DNA from: Hydrogenophilales bacterium RIFOXYD1_FULL_62_11
GTDB taxonomy: Bacteria > Pseudomonadota > Gammaproteobacteria > Burkholderiales > Thiobacillaceae
DNA length: 8,463 bases
NCBI GenBank assembly: GCA_001802655.1
Contig: MGZO01000026.1
Location: 35,809-44,271 of the forward strand
Reading direction: 5' to 3'
Numbering within the stretch: position 1 is the stretch's first letter; every line of letters starts with the position of its first letter. The notes under the pieces are model-generated. The model ran no database searches, was not told where the DNA came from, and saw only the letters and a list, made by a program, of their open reading frames with translations. Positions 1-7,080 of the stretch are shown in pieces. Made by a program: the position numbers and the translations under genes.

Positions 1-398
1 GCCTGCCGGGTGTGCGAAAGGTGATGGTCGTCTTGCAGACAGGTCTGAATGCGGTCGAGCAGTTCCTGCTCATTGAACGGTTTCTCGATGAAATCGGAAG
101 CACCGGATTTCAGGGCACGCACCGCCATGGGCACATCGCCATGTCCGGTGATGATGATGACCTGCAATCCGACACCCTGATCCTGCAGCTTGCGTTGCAA
201 TTCCAGACCACTCATGCCGGGCATGCGCACATCGAGCAGAAGGCAGCCCCGCATTTGCCGATTGGCCACAGCCAGAAATGCCTCTGCCGAAGCGTAGCTT
301 TCGTAGCGCAGGCAAACCGACCCGAGCAGGGCACCCAGCGCCGCGCGAACCGCATCATCGTCGTCAACGATATAAACCGTTGGCTCGTACGGTTTCAT
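1..398 (-). CDS. FixJ/NarL-type response regulator, receiver domain (3' end outside window)
   Basis: The first 132 residues of a two-component response regulator are visible; the gene continues past the left edge, so the expected C-terminal LuxR-type helix-turn-helix is not seen. The receiver is complete and canonical: acidic pocket Asp12-Asp15, phospho-acceptor Asp56 in LLLDVRMPGMSG, Thr84 in IIITGHGDVPMAV, and Lys106 in FIEKPF. The TGHGDVPMAVRALKSGA block is characteristic of the FixJ/DctR/TtrR branch, whose members are DNA-binding transcriptional activators; the DNA-binding role is inferred from this. The ATG shares one base with the TGA stop of the upstream kinase gene (TGATG), and GAGAGG lies 7 nt before the start. 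This implies translational coupling and makes that kinase its probable phosphodonor. Promoter targets cannot be named. Confidence 0.9.
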   Translation of the reverse strand, partial: MKPYEPTVYIVDDDDAVRAALGALLGSVCLRYESYASAEAFLAVANRQMRGCLLLDVRMPGMSGLELQRKLQDQGVGLQVIIITGHGDVPMAVRALKSGASDFIEKPFNEQELLDRIQTCLQDDHHLSHTRQ

Positions 399-2590
399 CA
401 CTGTGCCTCTCGCGTCAGGCTGAACATGAAGGCATTCCCGCCTTCGGGATTCATGACGTAGCGCAAGGTGCCGGCATGCGCCTCGATAATGGAGCGGCTG
501 ATGGTCAGACCCATGCCCAAACCCTCCTGCGTTACGAACGAATCGAAGATGTGCTCGCCAAGCGCTGGATCCACGCAAGGCCCGGTATCACACACTTCAA
601 CATAGACCAGATGCGCGTCGAAGGCTGTCCTTAGCGTGATCCTGCGCGCGCCGGTTTGCGCCCGCACTCGATCCAACGCATAGCGCGCCAGATTAAAGAC
701 CACCTGTTCCAGCAGGACGCCCTCGCCCTGCACCGGAGGCAAGTTGTCAGCCAGTTCCAGAACGATCTCCACCTGCTGCGAGCCAGCCTCGTGATCGAGC
801 AGGGCGGCGACCTCGCGAATGATCGGGTTCAAGTTCACCGGGCCGAATTCATGTTCGCCTTTCTGCGCGAAACGGCGCACCCGCCGCACGATTTCGCTGG
901 CACGTTTTGCCTGGGTATTGATGGCTTCAAGCCAGCCCTTCACCTGGCTGCGGTCACCCTCGCCTTGCAGGACGCGTTGGCCGGCCGCGCTATACATGGC
1001 AATGGCGGCCAGCGGCTGGTTGATCTCATGGGCAATCTCGGTGGCCATTTCACCCATGCTGGCGAGGCGGGAAACGTGAGCCAGTTCAAGCATGCGCCGG
1101 CTGTCGCGACGATCGGATTCCTTGATCAGGCTGACGTCGTTGACCATCACGTAAAAGCCGCGCACCTCGCCCTGGGGCGACCTGTCCGGGAGATAGGAGA
1201 TCACCAGGTCCTGCATGCCCGGGCCATTATTGGCCAGCTGACGTTCGAAAGTGACCGCTTCCCCGGTCAGTGCCTGTTCGATGTAGGGGTGGACAGCCTG
1301 ATAGGCGGGCTCCCCCAGCAGTTCCCGCATGGTTTTGCCGTAAATTTCGCTGGGATTCAAACCAAAGAACCGTTCGTAAGCCATGTTGTTGAAGCGGTAG
1401 CGTTGTTCCGCATCCACATAGGCGATCAGCAGCGGCAGATTGTCCACGACCTTTTCCACCACCTGGGCGAGCGCCTTGTTGCGGTTGATGGCCAAGGCGA
1501 GTGCCCCTGCGACCAGAAACGCAAACACGGTCAACGCACCGTAAGCCGTCCACAGCTTTTTCAGTAATGCGATATTGGCCGCCTGCATGGCCGGTTGGGA
1601 GAGTTCGACGGCAATGGTCCAGTAATACCGGTCCGCATCAACCGGCCTGGCGAAGTGAGCCGCAACTGGCTGGGCATTCTCGCCCAGCAGGGGGTAAACC
1701 CGCTCGAACTGAATCCAGAGTTCTTTAGATTGATAGGCGCCGGAATGTTCTGCTTCCATCTGCTGCCAGAGCCGGGGGAACAGTTTGGCAAGGCTGCGCT
1801 GCGACCGTTCCGGGAGTACGAATCCCCATTCGTCTTCCGGGGTCGGGCCCATGATCCAATAGCCATCCGCATTGAATAGCCAGATTTTTCCGGCTTGCCC
1901 TTCCAGCGCGCTCAGCTTGTCGCGCAAGCGCTGTCCCAGATAGTTGAGGACCACCATGCCATGGATCGAACCCTGATCATCCGCCACCGGAGCGGCGAAA
2001 CGTATAACCGGTTTGAGCTGCTGATCTTTGGTGCCTTGCTCGATGTTGAGGTCAAGCGGCGAGACGTAAATTTGCCCAGGCGACAACCACAGGGTTTCCT
2101 CGAAATAGTAGCGGTTGTGTTTATCCTGAAGATTCGGGTCCGCGACGATTTCGGGGTTGCCCTCATTAAAGTTGACGCGCACCTCTTCCATGCCATCCAT
2201 GCCAATGAAGCGAACCTGATCGTAGAGACGTTTCTGCCTGGTCAGCCCCAGATACTCCGTGGCGAGTTCAAGGCGGCGACTGTCGCTGGCGTGTGCCAGA
2301 TAATTCCTGATCGCGTTGTGCTGCGACAAGTAACGCAGGTCGGACAGGACGGTGTCCAATTCCTGATGAATGGCGCCCGCTGCAAGTTTGATGACCCGTT
2401 CCTGTTCCGCCTGCAGCAGACTCAGATGGTTGTCGGATTCGGCCCGGTGATAAAGGACAAACGGAATGGCGAGCAGCATGGAAAACGCCAGTCCCAACAG
2501 CAGGGTGAGCAGGAGGGTCTGTCGGATATTGACCGGCACCACCCGATGAATGGTGTGGGCCGGCGCAAGCCATGATCGAAGCTGTTTCAC
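398..2590 (-). CDS. Membrane Cache-PAS sensor histidine kinase, FixL/DctS type, degenerate ATP-binding boxes
   Basis: A 730-aa inner-membrane sensor kinase starting at GTG with a modest GGAAA 6 nt upstream; the next in-frame ATG lies inside the first membrane segment. Order: basic N-terminus, TM1 about 24-47, periplasmic double-Cache-like domain about 50-340 (VRFIGMDGMEEVRVN and PVIRFAAPV blocks), TM2 about 346-368, cytoplasmic PAS about 378-488, HisKA with His521 in HEINQPLAAIAMY, and HATPase to the end. This layout next to a FixJ-type regulator resembles DctS-like sensors, whose Cache domains bind small organic ligands; the ligand here is unknown. The catalytic domain is odd. The N-box reads NLARYALD with Tyr637 where family members have Asn, the G1 box reads DTGPC with Cys672 instead of Gly, and the lid between FVT and GLGMGL is about two residues short. 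The G2 motif is intact. Autokinase activity is therefore uncertain. It lies 27 nt after the hybrid kinase gene and is coupled to the regulator. Confidence 0.93.
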   Translation of the reverse strand: MKQLRSWLAPAHTIHRVVPVNIRQTLLLTLLLGLAFSMLLAIPFVLYHRAESDNHLSLLQAEQERVIKLAAGAIHQELDTVLSDLRYLSQHNAIRNYLAHASDSRRLELATEYLGLTRQKRLYDQVRFIGMDGMEEVRVNFNEGNPEIVADPNLQDKHNRYYFEETLWLSPGQIYVSPLDLNIEQGTKDQQLKPVIRFAAPVADDQGSIHGMVVLNYLGQRLRDKLSALEGQAGKIWLFNADGYWIMGPTPEDEWGFVLPERSQRSLAKLFPRLWQQMEAEHSGAYQSKELWIQFERVYPLLGENAQPVAAHFARPVDADRYYWTIAVELSQPAMQAANIALLKKLWTAYGALTVFAFLVAGALALAINRNKALAQVVEKVVDNLPLLIAYVDAEQRYRFNNMAYERFFGLNPSEIYGKTMRELLGEPAYQAVHPYIEQALTGEAVTFERQLANNGPGMQDLVISYLPDRSPQGEVRGFYVMVNDVSLIKESDRRDSRRMLELAHVSRLASMGEMATEIAHEINQPLAAIAMYSAAGQRVLQGEGDRSQVKGWLEAINTQAKRASEIVRRVRRFAQKGEHEFGPVNLNPIIREVAALLDHEAGSQQVEIVLELADNLPPVQGEGVLLEQVVFNLARYALDRVRAQTGARRITLRTAFDAHLVYVEVCDTGPCVDPALGEHIFDSFVTQEGLGMGLTISRSIIEAHAGTLRYVMNPEGGNAFMFSLTREAQ

Positions 2591-2617
2591 GATGGGTTTC
2601 CGGAGGTCGCTGATGAC

Positions 2618-5428
2618 TTAGCCGCCCGAAACCCGATCTGTCTGCACGCGCCCGATCTCAGACAGCAGTTCGCAAAGGATCTCGGGGTCCACCGGCTTGA
2701 CCAGATGCCGGTCAAAACCCGCTTCTTCGGAACGCGCCCGGGCGGCCTCATGGCCGTAGCCCGTCACCGCCACCAGACAGATCTTTTCACCCGCGGCCTG
2801 CTGCGCACGCAACTGCCGGGCCACCGCGTAACCGTCCATGTCTTGCAGGCCGATGTCGAGCAGGACCAGCTGGGGGCGGAAGCTGCGGGCAAGTTCCAGC
2901 GCCGCCTCGCCGCTGGCTGCTGCCCTGACTTCATGGCCCTCGATCTGCAACAACACGGTCATGCTGTCGGTCACGGCAGGATCGTCATCCACCACCATCA
3001 CCCGGCAATGAGCCGTGGCGGGATTCGCCGCGTCTACCGCCTGGCAGGCTGTAAGCGAAGGGGCAGGCAGGACAGGCAGCCAGATCGTGAACTCCGAACC
3101 GAGCCCCTCCCCGGCGCTGCAAGCCTCCAGCAACCCGCCATGCATCTCCACCAGCCGTTTCACCAGGGTCAGGCCGATCCCCAGTCCGCCCTGACTGCGA
3201 TCCAGCGTGCGCTCGCCTTGCTGGAACAGGTCGAACACCTGCGGCAGCAGATCTGCCGGAATGCCGATGCCGTTGTCGCGCACCTTGATCTCGATGACGG
3301 GTCCGACCACGCTGGCCTCGACCTCGATTCTTCCGCCCTCCGGCGTGTATTTGGCTGCATTGTCCAGCAGGTTGAGCAGCACCTGGGCCAGCCGCACCGG
3401 GTCGCCTTCCAGATAGGCCGGCTGCTCGGGCAGCCTTACCGCGATCCGATGTTGCATCCCATCGATCAGCGGACGGGCCATGTCCAGCGCCTGATTCACC
3501 ACGGCAGCCAGCTCGACCGGCTCCATCTTGAGCGAGACCTTGCCGCGCACAATGCGCGAGACATCCAGCAGGTCATCCACCAGTCGGGTCAGGTGGCCCA
3601 CCTGACGCTCGATGATCTGCTGCGCCCACTGCACCCGCGGATCCTGCGTTTCCAGACGGCCCAGCACATGCGCGGCATTGCGGATCGGCGTCAGGGGGTT
3701 ACGCAGTTCGTGGGCGAGCATGGCAAGGAACTCGTCCTTGCGCTGGTCGGCCTCGATCAATGCCTGCTCGGCCTGCTTGAGTCCGGTAATGTCCTGGGTG
3801 GTGCCGAATCCGCCCAGCAACCGCCCCTGCTCATCGAATTCCAGCTCGGCCCGCTCGCGCACCCATTTCAGCACGCCGTCCACGACCAGTCGGTGCTCGA
3901 TATCGTAAGGGGCACCGCGCAATGCAGCCATCCACATGCGATCAACGTATTCCCGGTCATCCGGGTGAATGGCGGAGAGAAAGGTCTCGTAGGCCATAGA
4001 GGTACCCTTGGGGATGCCGAAGATGCGGTGGTTCTCGTCGGACCAGTGCAATTCATTGCGCTGGATGTTGAGCCGCCAGCTGCCGATCTGACCCACGGAC
4101 TGAGCACGATTCAGGTCTGCCTGACTGTCACGCAACGCCTGCTCGATCCGCTTGCGTTCGGTAATATCGCTTTCCGAGCCGGCCATGCGGACAACGTTCC
4201 CGCTGGCGTCGCACTGGGCGATGCCACGATCGGCAATCCATTTCAGCGACCCGTCCTTGCAGTGGATGCGGTATTCCTCGGCGAAGACGGGCGTCTTTCC
4301 GAGGAGGTGGGCCTCGACAGCGGCCATGACCCGCGCGGCATCTTCCGGATGGATGCCGGCGCTCCACTCCTCCTCGCCATCGCCCACCTCGTTATCCGCA
4401 AACCCCCGCAGGGCCTTCCACTGCGCGGAAAAATGGATACGCCGGCCAGGTACGTCCCAATCCCAGATGGCACTCTGCGCCCCCGCCAGCACCAGTTCAT
4501 AACGCTCGGTTCGCTCATGCAAGGCCTGCTCGATCCACTTGCGCTCGGTGATGTCGCGCACCGCCGTCAGCCGGCGCCCGCCGGGCGACCCGACCGGGAT
4601 TGTCTTGCCATGGGTCTCGACGAAAATGCGCTTCCCGTCCTTGCGCAGCATGGCGTGTTCAACAATGCTCTCGCGACCCCGCAGGATATTTTCCGCAACG
4701 CGTTCACGGTCCTCGGGGACGACCAGCTCCTCGATGAGCCTGCCCGCCAACTCCCGGACGGTATGGCCCATCATTCGCGCAAATTGCTCGTTGCAGTCGA
4801 TGATGCGGCCGCGCTCGCTGATGACGATGCCCTCGAACGTGGTGGCGGCAAACAGCGTCAAGCGTTCTTCGCTCTCCCGCAAGGCCTGTTCGTCGAAGAT
4901 GCGCCGGCTGATATCGCGCAGGATGACAGTGAACAGCCCGCGGCCCTGTACCTTGATCTGGGAGATGGAGGCCTCTACCGGAAACAGCTCGCCATTGGCG
5001 CGCCGGCCGTGAACGCAGCCCGGGCCCACCAGCTGGCGGCTGGACACCCCGGTGCGGGCGAACGTGCGAATGTGTTCCGCATGGTGCTCGCGGGCTTGCT
5101 CAGGCAACAGCGCATCGATGGGCTGGCCTATGGCTTCGGCAACCGACAGGCCGAACATCCGCTCGGCTGCCGGGTTGAACAGCACGATGCACTGGCTCTC
5201 GTCCACGCTGATGATGGCGTCCATGGCCGATTCGAATAGCCCCGCCAGAAGCTGTTCGCTGTTTTGCGATTCCGCCAGCGCCTGTTGCACCTGCCGCAGT
5301 TCTTCCTGCAGATGTTGGATGTCGGGTGAGCGCTGCGTCTCAACATCTGGCTGTGCACGCCCCGCAAGGCCGGATTCCGCATCCCTGCACGGTGGTTGCT
5401 TATCCTCCCCGGGTTGCTCGATTGCCAT
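2618..5428 (-). CDS. Soluble hybrid histidine kinase: four PAS domains, HisKA, HATPase, receiver
   Basis: A 936-aa hybrid kinase with no membrane segment or signal peptide, so probably a cytoplasmic sensor. Positions are counted from the preferred ATG. A hydrophilic, coiled-coil-prone N-terminus (about 36-62) is followed by PAS1 (63-178), PAS2 (188-298), PAS3 (308-428) and PAS4 (438-553), three of them closed by DIS/DIT-type motifs leading into linker helices. HisKA follows with His573 in AHELRNPLTPI, then HATPase with N-box Asn690 (LLDNAAKYT), G1 DNGIG (718-722) and G2 GLGIG (748-752). The C-terminal receiver has VVDDD, phospho-Asp858 and Lys911 in LVKPV. All catalytic motifs are present. 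A strong ribosome site precedes this ATG; a TTG 66 nt upstream has none. No HPt domain follows, so the receiver may regulate in cis or pass phosphate to an unseen HPt protein. It is the first gene of the minus-strand operon. PAS ligands cannot be read from the sequence. Confidence 0.95.
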   Translation of the reverse strand: MAIEQPGEDKQPPCRDAESGLAGRAQPDVETQRSPDIQHLQEELRQVQQALAESQNSEQLLAGLFESAMDAIISVDESQCIVLFNPAAERMFGLSVAEAIGQPIDALLPEQAREHHAEHIRTFARTGVSSRQLVGPGCVHGRRANGELFPVEASISQIKVQGRGLFTVILRDISRRIFDEQALRESEERLTLFAATTFEGIVISERGRIIDCNEQFARMMGHTVRELAGRLIEELVVPEDRERVAENILRGRESIVEHAMLRKDGKRIFVETHGKTIPVGSPGGRRLTAVRDITERKWIEQALHERTERYELVLAGAQSAIWDWDVPGRRIHFSAQWKALRGFADNEVGDGEEEWSAGIHPEDAARVMAAVEAHLLGKTPVFAEEYRIHCKDGSLKWIADRGIAQCDASGNVVRMAGSESDITERKRIEQALRDSQADLNRAQSVGQIGSWRLNIQRNELHWSDENHRIFGIPKGTSMAYETFLSAIHPDDREYVDRMWMAALRGAPYDIEHRLVVDGVLKWVRERAELEFDEQGRLLGGFGTTQDITGLKQAEQALIEADQRKDEFLAMLAHELRNPLTPIRNAAHVLGRLETQDPRVQWAQQIIERQVGHLTRLVDDLLDVSRIVRGKVSLKMEPVELAAVVNQALDMARPLIDGMQHRIAVRLPEQPAYLEGDPVRLAQVLLNLLDNAAKYTPEGGRIEVEASVVGPVIEIKVRDNGIGIPADLLPQVFDLFQQGERTLDRSQGGLGIGLTLVKRLVEMHGGLLEACSAGEGLGSEFTIWLPVLPAPSLTACQAVDAANPATAHCRVMVVDDDPAVTDSMTVLLQIEGHEVRAAASGEAALELARSFRPQLVLLDIGLQDMDGYAVARQLRAQQAAGEKICLVAVTGYGHEAARARSEEAGFDRHLVKPVDPEILCELLSEIGRVQTDRVSGG

Positions 5429-5429
5429 G

Positions 5430-5439
5430 CTCCTCCCTC
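5430..5439 (-). promoter_or_regulatory. Ribosome binding site that decides the hybrid kinase start
   Basis: On the minus strand GAGGGAGGAG ends one base before the ATG at 5428; the GAGGG part sits at an ideal 6-nt spacing. The longer reading frame opening at TTG 5494 has no purine-rich stretch in front of it, so the shorter 936-aa protein is preferred. Confidence 0.75.
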
Positions 5440-5510
5440 TTTTTATCTGGCTGCGTACCGTCTCCCCTGTCGCAGCTACGAGATTCTGCGCCAATTAGGC
5501 AAGCATTCGA

Positions 5511-5539
5511 ATTCTTCATCAGATTTCAGATGGCTGCAA
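5511..5539 (-). promoter_or_regulatory. Weak sigma-70-like promoter candidate for the sensory operon
   Basis: On the minus strand TTGCAG (5539-5534) and AAGAAT (5516-5511) are separated by 17 bp. They match the -35 and -10 consensus at only 3 of 6 and 4 of 6 bases. The site lies about 80 bp upstream of the hybrid kinase start and overlaps the 9-bp inverted repeat, an arrangement that would suit a repressor or autoregulator. It could be chance. Confidence 0.22.
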
Positions 5540-5546
5540 TCTGATG
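5517..5546. repeat. Perfect 9-bp inverted repeat, candidate operator
   Basis: CATCAGATT (5517-5525) and AATCTGATG (5538-5546) are exact reverse complements separated by 12 bp. The arm centres are 21 bp apart, two turns of B-DNA, which fits a dimeric or paired DNA-binding protein contacting one face. A partial further copy of the half-site (TCAGATGG) lies in the spacer. The element sits 89 bp upstream of the hybrid kinase ATG. The bound protein is unknown; the FixJ-type regulator of the same operon is one candidate. Confidence 0.5.
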
Positions 5547-5684
5547 GTGTCCCGCTGCGATGAACTGTCTAGCTGACTAAAGATTCTCCCAATACCCACC
5601 CAGAAATTTTTTTCTCATGATGCAGATGCCCTCAAAAAAATGACGCAAGGCTTCGTGGGGCAACCGTCAACAAGGATTGGCGTG

Positions 5685-5768
5685 ATGAGCTTTGTAGGGT
5701 TGGCGATTCCGGTCCGGTATGCCCGGACGGTCAATGGACTCTGTCCCCAACCAAAATGCGTAGATTAA
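5685..5768 (+). CDS. Possible 27-codon leader frame upstream of the SAP-like gene
   Basis: An ATG at 5685 opens a 27-codon frame ending in TAA at 5766-5768, 25 nt before the SAP-like gene. AAGGA lies 8 nt before the ATG. The product would end in CPQPKCVD. Nothing but the ribosome-site-like sequence and the position supports translation; it overlaps the 5712-5728 inverted repeat and may be fortuitous. Confidence 0.15.
   Translation: MSFVGLAIPVRYARTVNGLCPQPKCVD
5712..5728. repeat. Inverted repeat GTCCGG-N5-CCGGAC in the leader
   Basis: GTCCGG (5712-5717) and CCGGAC (5723-5728) pair perfectly around TATGC. An outer pair, GGTTGG (5698-5703) with CCAACC (5747-5752), could enclose it. No T-run follows, so it is not a typical intrinsic terminator. 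It may be an operator or an mRNA leader hairpin for the plus-strand operon. Confidence 0.35.
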
Positions 5769-5793
5769 CCAACCTGCTTACCTGGAGCCGGCT

Positions 5794-6000
5794 ATGACCA
5801 TTGAACAATTGCAGAAACTGGTATGTGAATTTGGACTCGAGGCGTGCGCGCCCTATACCTCGCAAACGCAGCTCATCAGGCTTATCCAGTTGCAATGCGG
5901 CGACGAACCCTGCTTCTCAAGTGAAAAACGCTACGGTTGCTCTGAAGTATGCGAATGGAGCGGTGAATGCCGCAAGCTGAAAGCGCAATGGCTGTACTGA
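5794..6000 (+). CDS. Small Cys-rich SAP-like protein, putative metal-binding
   Basis: A 68-aa protein in two parts. Residues 1-32 (TIEQLQKLVCEFGLEAC onward) resemble a SAP helix-extension-helix, a fold often involved in nucleic-acid binding. Residues 35-59 carry a Cys cluster, C40-x8-C49-x3-C53-x5-C59, with further Cys at 11, 18 and 35, suggesting a zinc or iron-sulfur site. The block GDEPCF and then CEWSGEC resembles small uncharacterised proteins I recall from beta- and gammaproteobacteria; this is memory, not a search. GGAG lies 6-7 nt before the ATG. The diguanylate cyclase gene starts 39 nt downstream on the same strand, so the two are probably co-transcribed. A role as a DNA-binding redox or metal sensor, or as a partner of the cyclase, is inference. 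Confidence 0.75.
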   Translation: MTIEQLQKLVCEFGLEACAPYTSQTQLIRLIQLQCGDEPCFSSEKRYGCSEVCEWSGECRKLKAQWLY

Positions 6001-6039
6001 TCGATGCCTGATTCGACCTGAATCTGGAGGATACGCCCA

Positions 6040-7080
6040 ATGAAATTGGCCAGGCTCAATCCACGATGGCTGAATGCTGAGACGCATCCTGCGCACGGAC
6101 TGCAGCAGGATACGCCCGCGCAAAACCTGTTCCGCCTTCTCCAGATGCCGGAACCACCCGATTCTCTGCGGGAGAAGACCATTCCATCCGACAAGCCGCG
6201 CATCCTCATCGTCGACAGCAAACCGACTGCCACCCTCCTGGCCCAGATCATGGCGCACGAGTGCCAGATTCAGACCGTGCCGAGCGCCGCCCACGTATTG
6301 GAAACCACCTGCCACCCGGATCAGAAACCCGACCTGATCCTGCTGGATGTCATGGGACCGAACCGGGAGGGCCTGGAGATCTGCCGTCAACTCAAGGCGG
6401 ACGACAGAACACAGTCTGTCCCGGTCATGCTGATCATCGACCGGGACAACGCCGAGGATGAGGCCCAAGCGCTCAGGTTGGGGGCTGAGGACTGCATTAC
6501 CTGCCCCTTCCGCCTGGATGTAGTCGAAGCGCGTATCCGTAATCAGCTCCGGATCAAGATCCGAAATGACCTGCTGGAGCATTACGCCAACCAGGACAGT
6601 CTCACCGAAGTCGCCAACCGGCGCGGTTTCGACCTTGCTCTGAGTGCCGAATGGCTGCGCGCGATACGGGAACAGCATCGCCTGTCCCTGGTGATGGTGG
6701 ATGTGGATTGTTTCAAGCAGTTCAACGACTTGTATGGCCACCGCGAAGGTGACCATTGCCTGCGACGGGTGGCTAATGCCATGGCCAAGGCGCTCACCCG
6801 GCCTGGCGACCTCCTGGCCCGCTACGGCGGTGAAGAATTCGTTGCCATCCTGCCTGGAACCGATCTCAAAGGCGCACGCTGGATCGGTGAACGCCTGCGC
6901 GATGCAGTAATGGAACTGCGTATTCCCCAGCAACGCCCGGACGGAGCCAGCCAAGTCACGATTAGCGTCGGCTGCGCCAGCATGAGCCCCAGCACGAAGC
7001 TGTCCTGCTACGGCCTGCTACAAACCGCCGATGATCGGCTTTACCTTGCCAAGCATTCAGGCCGCAACTGCGTGCGATGA
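6040..7080 (+). CDS. REC-GGDEF diguanylate cyclase with atypical receiver
   Basis: A 346-aa cytoplasmic response regulator predicted to make cyclic di-GMP from two GTP. A low-complexity N-terminus (1-50) precedes a receiver (about 53-170) and a GGDEF domain (about 180-346). The cyclase half looks active: DSLTEVANRR (186-195), metal-site Asp221 in VMVDVDCFKQFND, GGEEF at 263-267, and an inhibitory RxxD (Arg254-Asp257) exactly five residues before it, so product inhibition is expected. The receiver keeps phospho-acceptor Asp103 (LILLDVMG), but its acidic pocket reads VDS instead of VDD (Ser60) and the conserved Lys of the KPF motif is Cys155 (ITCPF). Conventional phosphorylation is thus doubtful. 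AGGA/GGAGG lies about 9 nt before the ATG. It is the second gene after the SAP-like protein and diverges from the sensory operon, whose kinases are candidate inputs. Confidence 0.93.
   Translation: MKLARLNPRWLNAETHPAHGLQQDTPAQNLFRLLQMPEPPDSLREKTIPSDKPRILIVDSKPTATLLAQIMAHECQIQTVPSAAHVLETTCHPDQKPDLILLDVMGPNREGLEICRQLKADDRTQSVPVMLIIDRDNAEDEAQALRLGAEDCITCPFRLDVVEARIRNQLRIKIRNDLLEHYANQDSLTEVANRRGFDLALSAEWLRAIREQHRLSLVMVDVDCFKQFNDLYGHREGDHCLRRVANAMAKALTRPGDLLARYGGEEFVAILPGTDLKGARWIGERLRDAVMELRIPQQRPDGASQVTISVGCASMSPSTKLSCYGLLQTADDRLYLAKHSGRNCVR

Larger units (their letters stand above)
5429..5793. other. Divergent intergenic region between sensory operon and SAP-like/GGDEF operon
   Basis: This 365-nt gap separates two divergently read units, so both promoters should lie here. 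It holds the ribosome site of the hybrid kinase, a perfect 9-bp inverted repeat (5517-5546), A/T-rich runs at about 5606-5640, a leader with pairing potential (5647-5752), a 6-bp inverted repeat (5712-5728) and a possible 27-codon leader frame. I found no convincing sigma-70 promoter and no sigma-54 GG-N10-GC site for either direction. No larger reading frame here looks coding. Confidence 0.7.

Noticed and set aside
656..2575. Plus-strand open frames (656-1567 and 1895-2575) opposite the membrane kinase gene.
   Set aside because: They mirror the codons of a well-supported kinase and show no domain of their own.
2705..5239. A very long open frame (844 codons) on the plus strand opposite the hybrid kinase gene.
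   Set aside because: It is antisense to a protein with four PAS domains and complete kinase motifs. The translation is rich in His, Gln, Arg and Pro with no recognisable domain, as expected from the complement of GC-biased codons.
5429..5494. A TTG start at 5494 adding 22 residues to the hybrid kinase.
   Set aside because: No ribosome site precedes the TTG, while GAGGGAGGAG stands directly before the ATG at 5428.
5600..5712. A cyclic di-GMP (GEMM) riboswitch, suggested by GACGCAAGGC at 5642-5651 and GTAGGGTTGGCGAT further on, upstream of a cyclase operon.
   Set aside because: The GGCAAACC segment and the GAAA-capped hairpin that must precede GACGCAAAGCC are absent, and the 3' part matches only loosely. 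An Infernal scan with the c-di-GMP-I model would settle it.
5917..6954. A 345-codon minus-strand frame opposite the SAP-like and GGDEF genes.
   Set aside because: The plus strand has GGEEF, RxxD and receiver motifs and good ribosome sites; the minus frame has no recognisable motif and spans two plus-strand genes.
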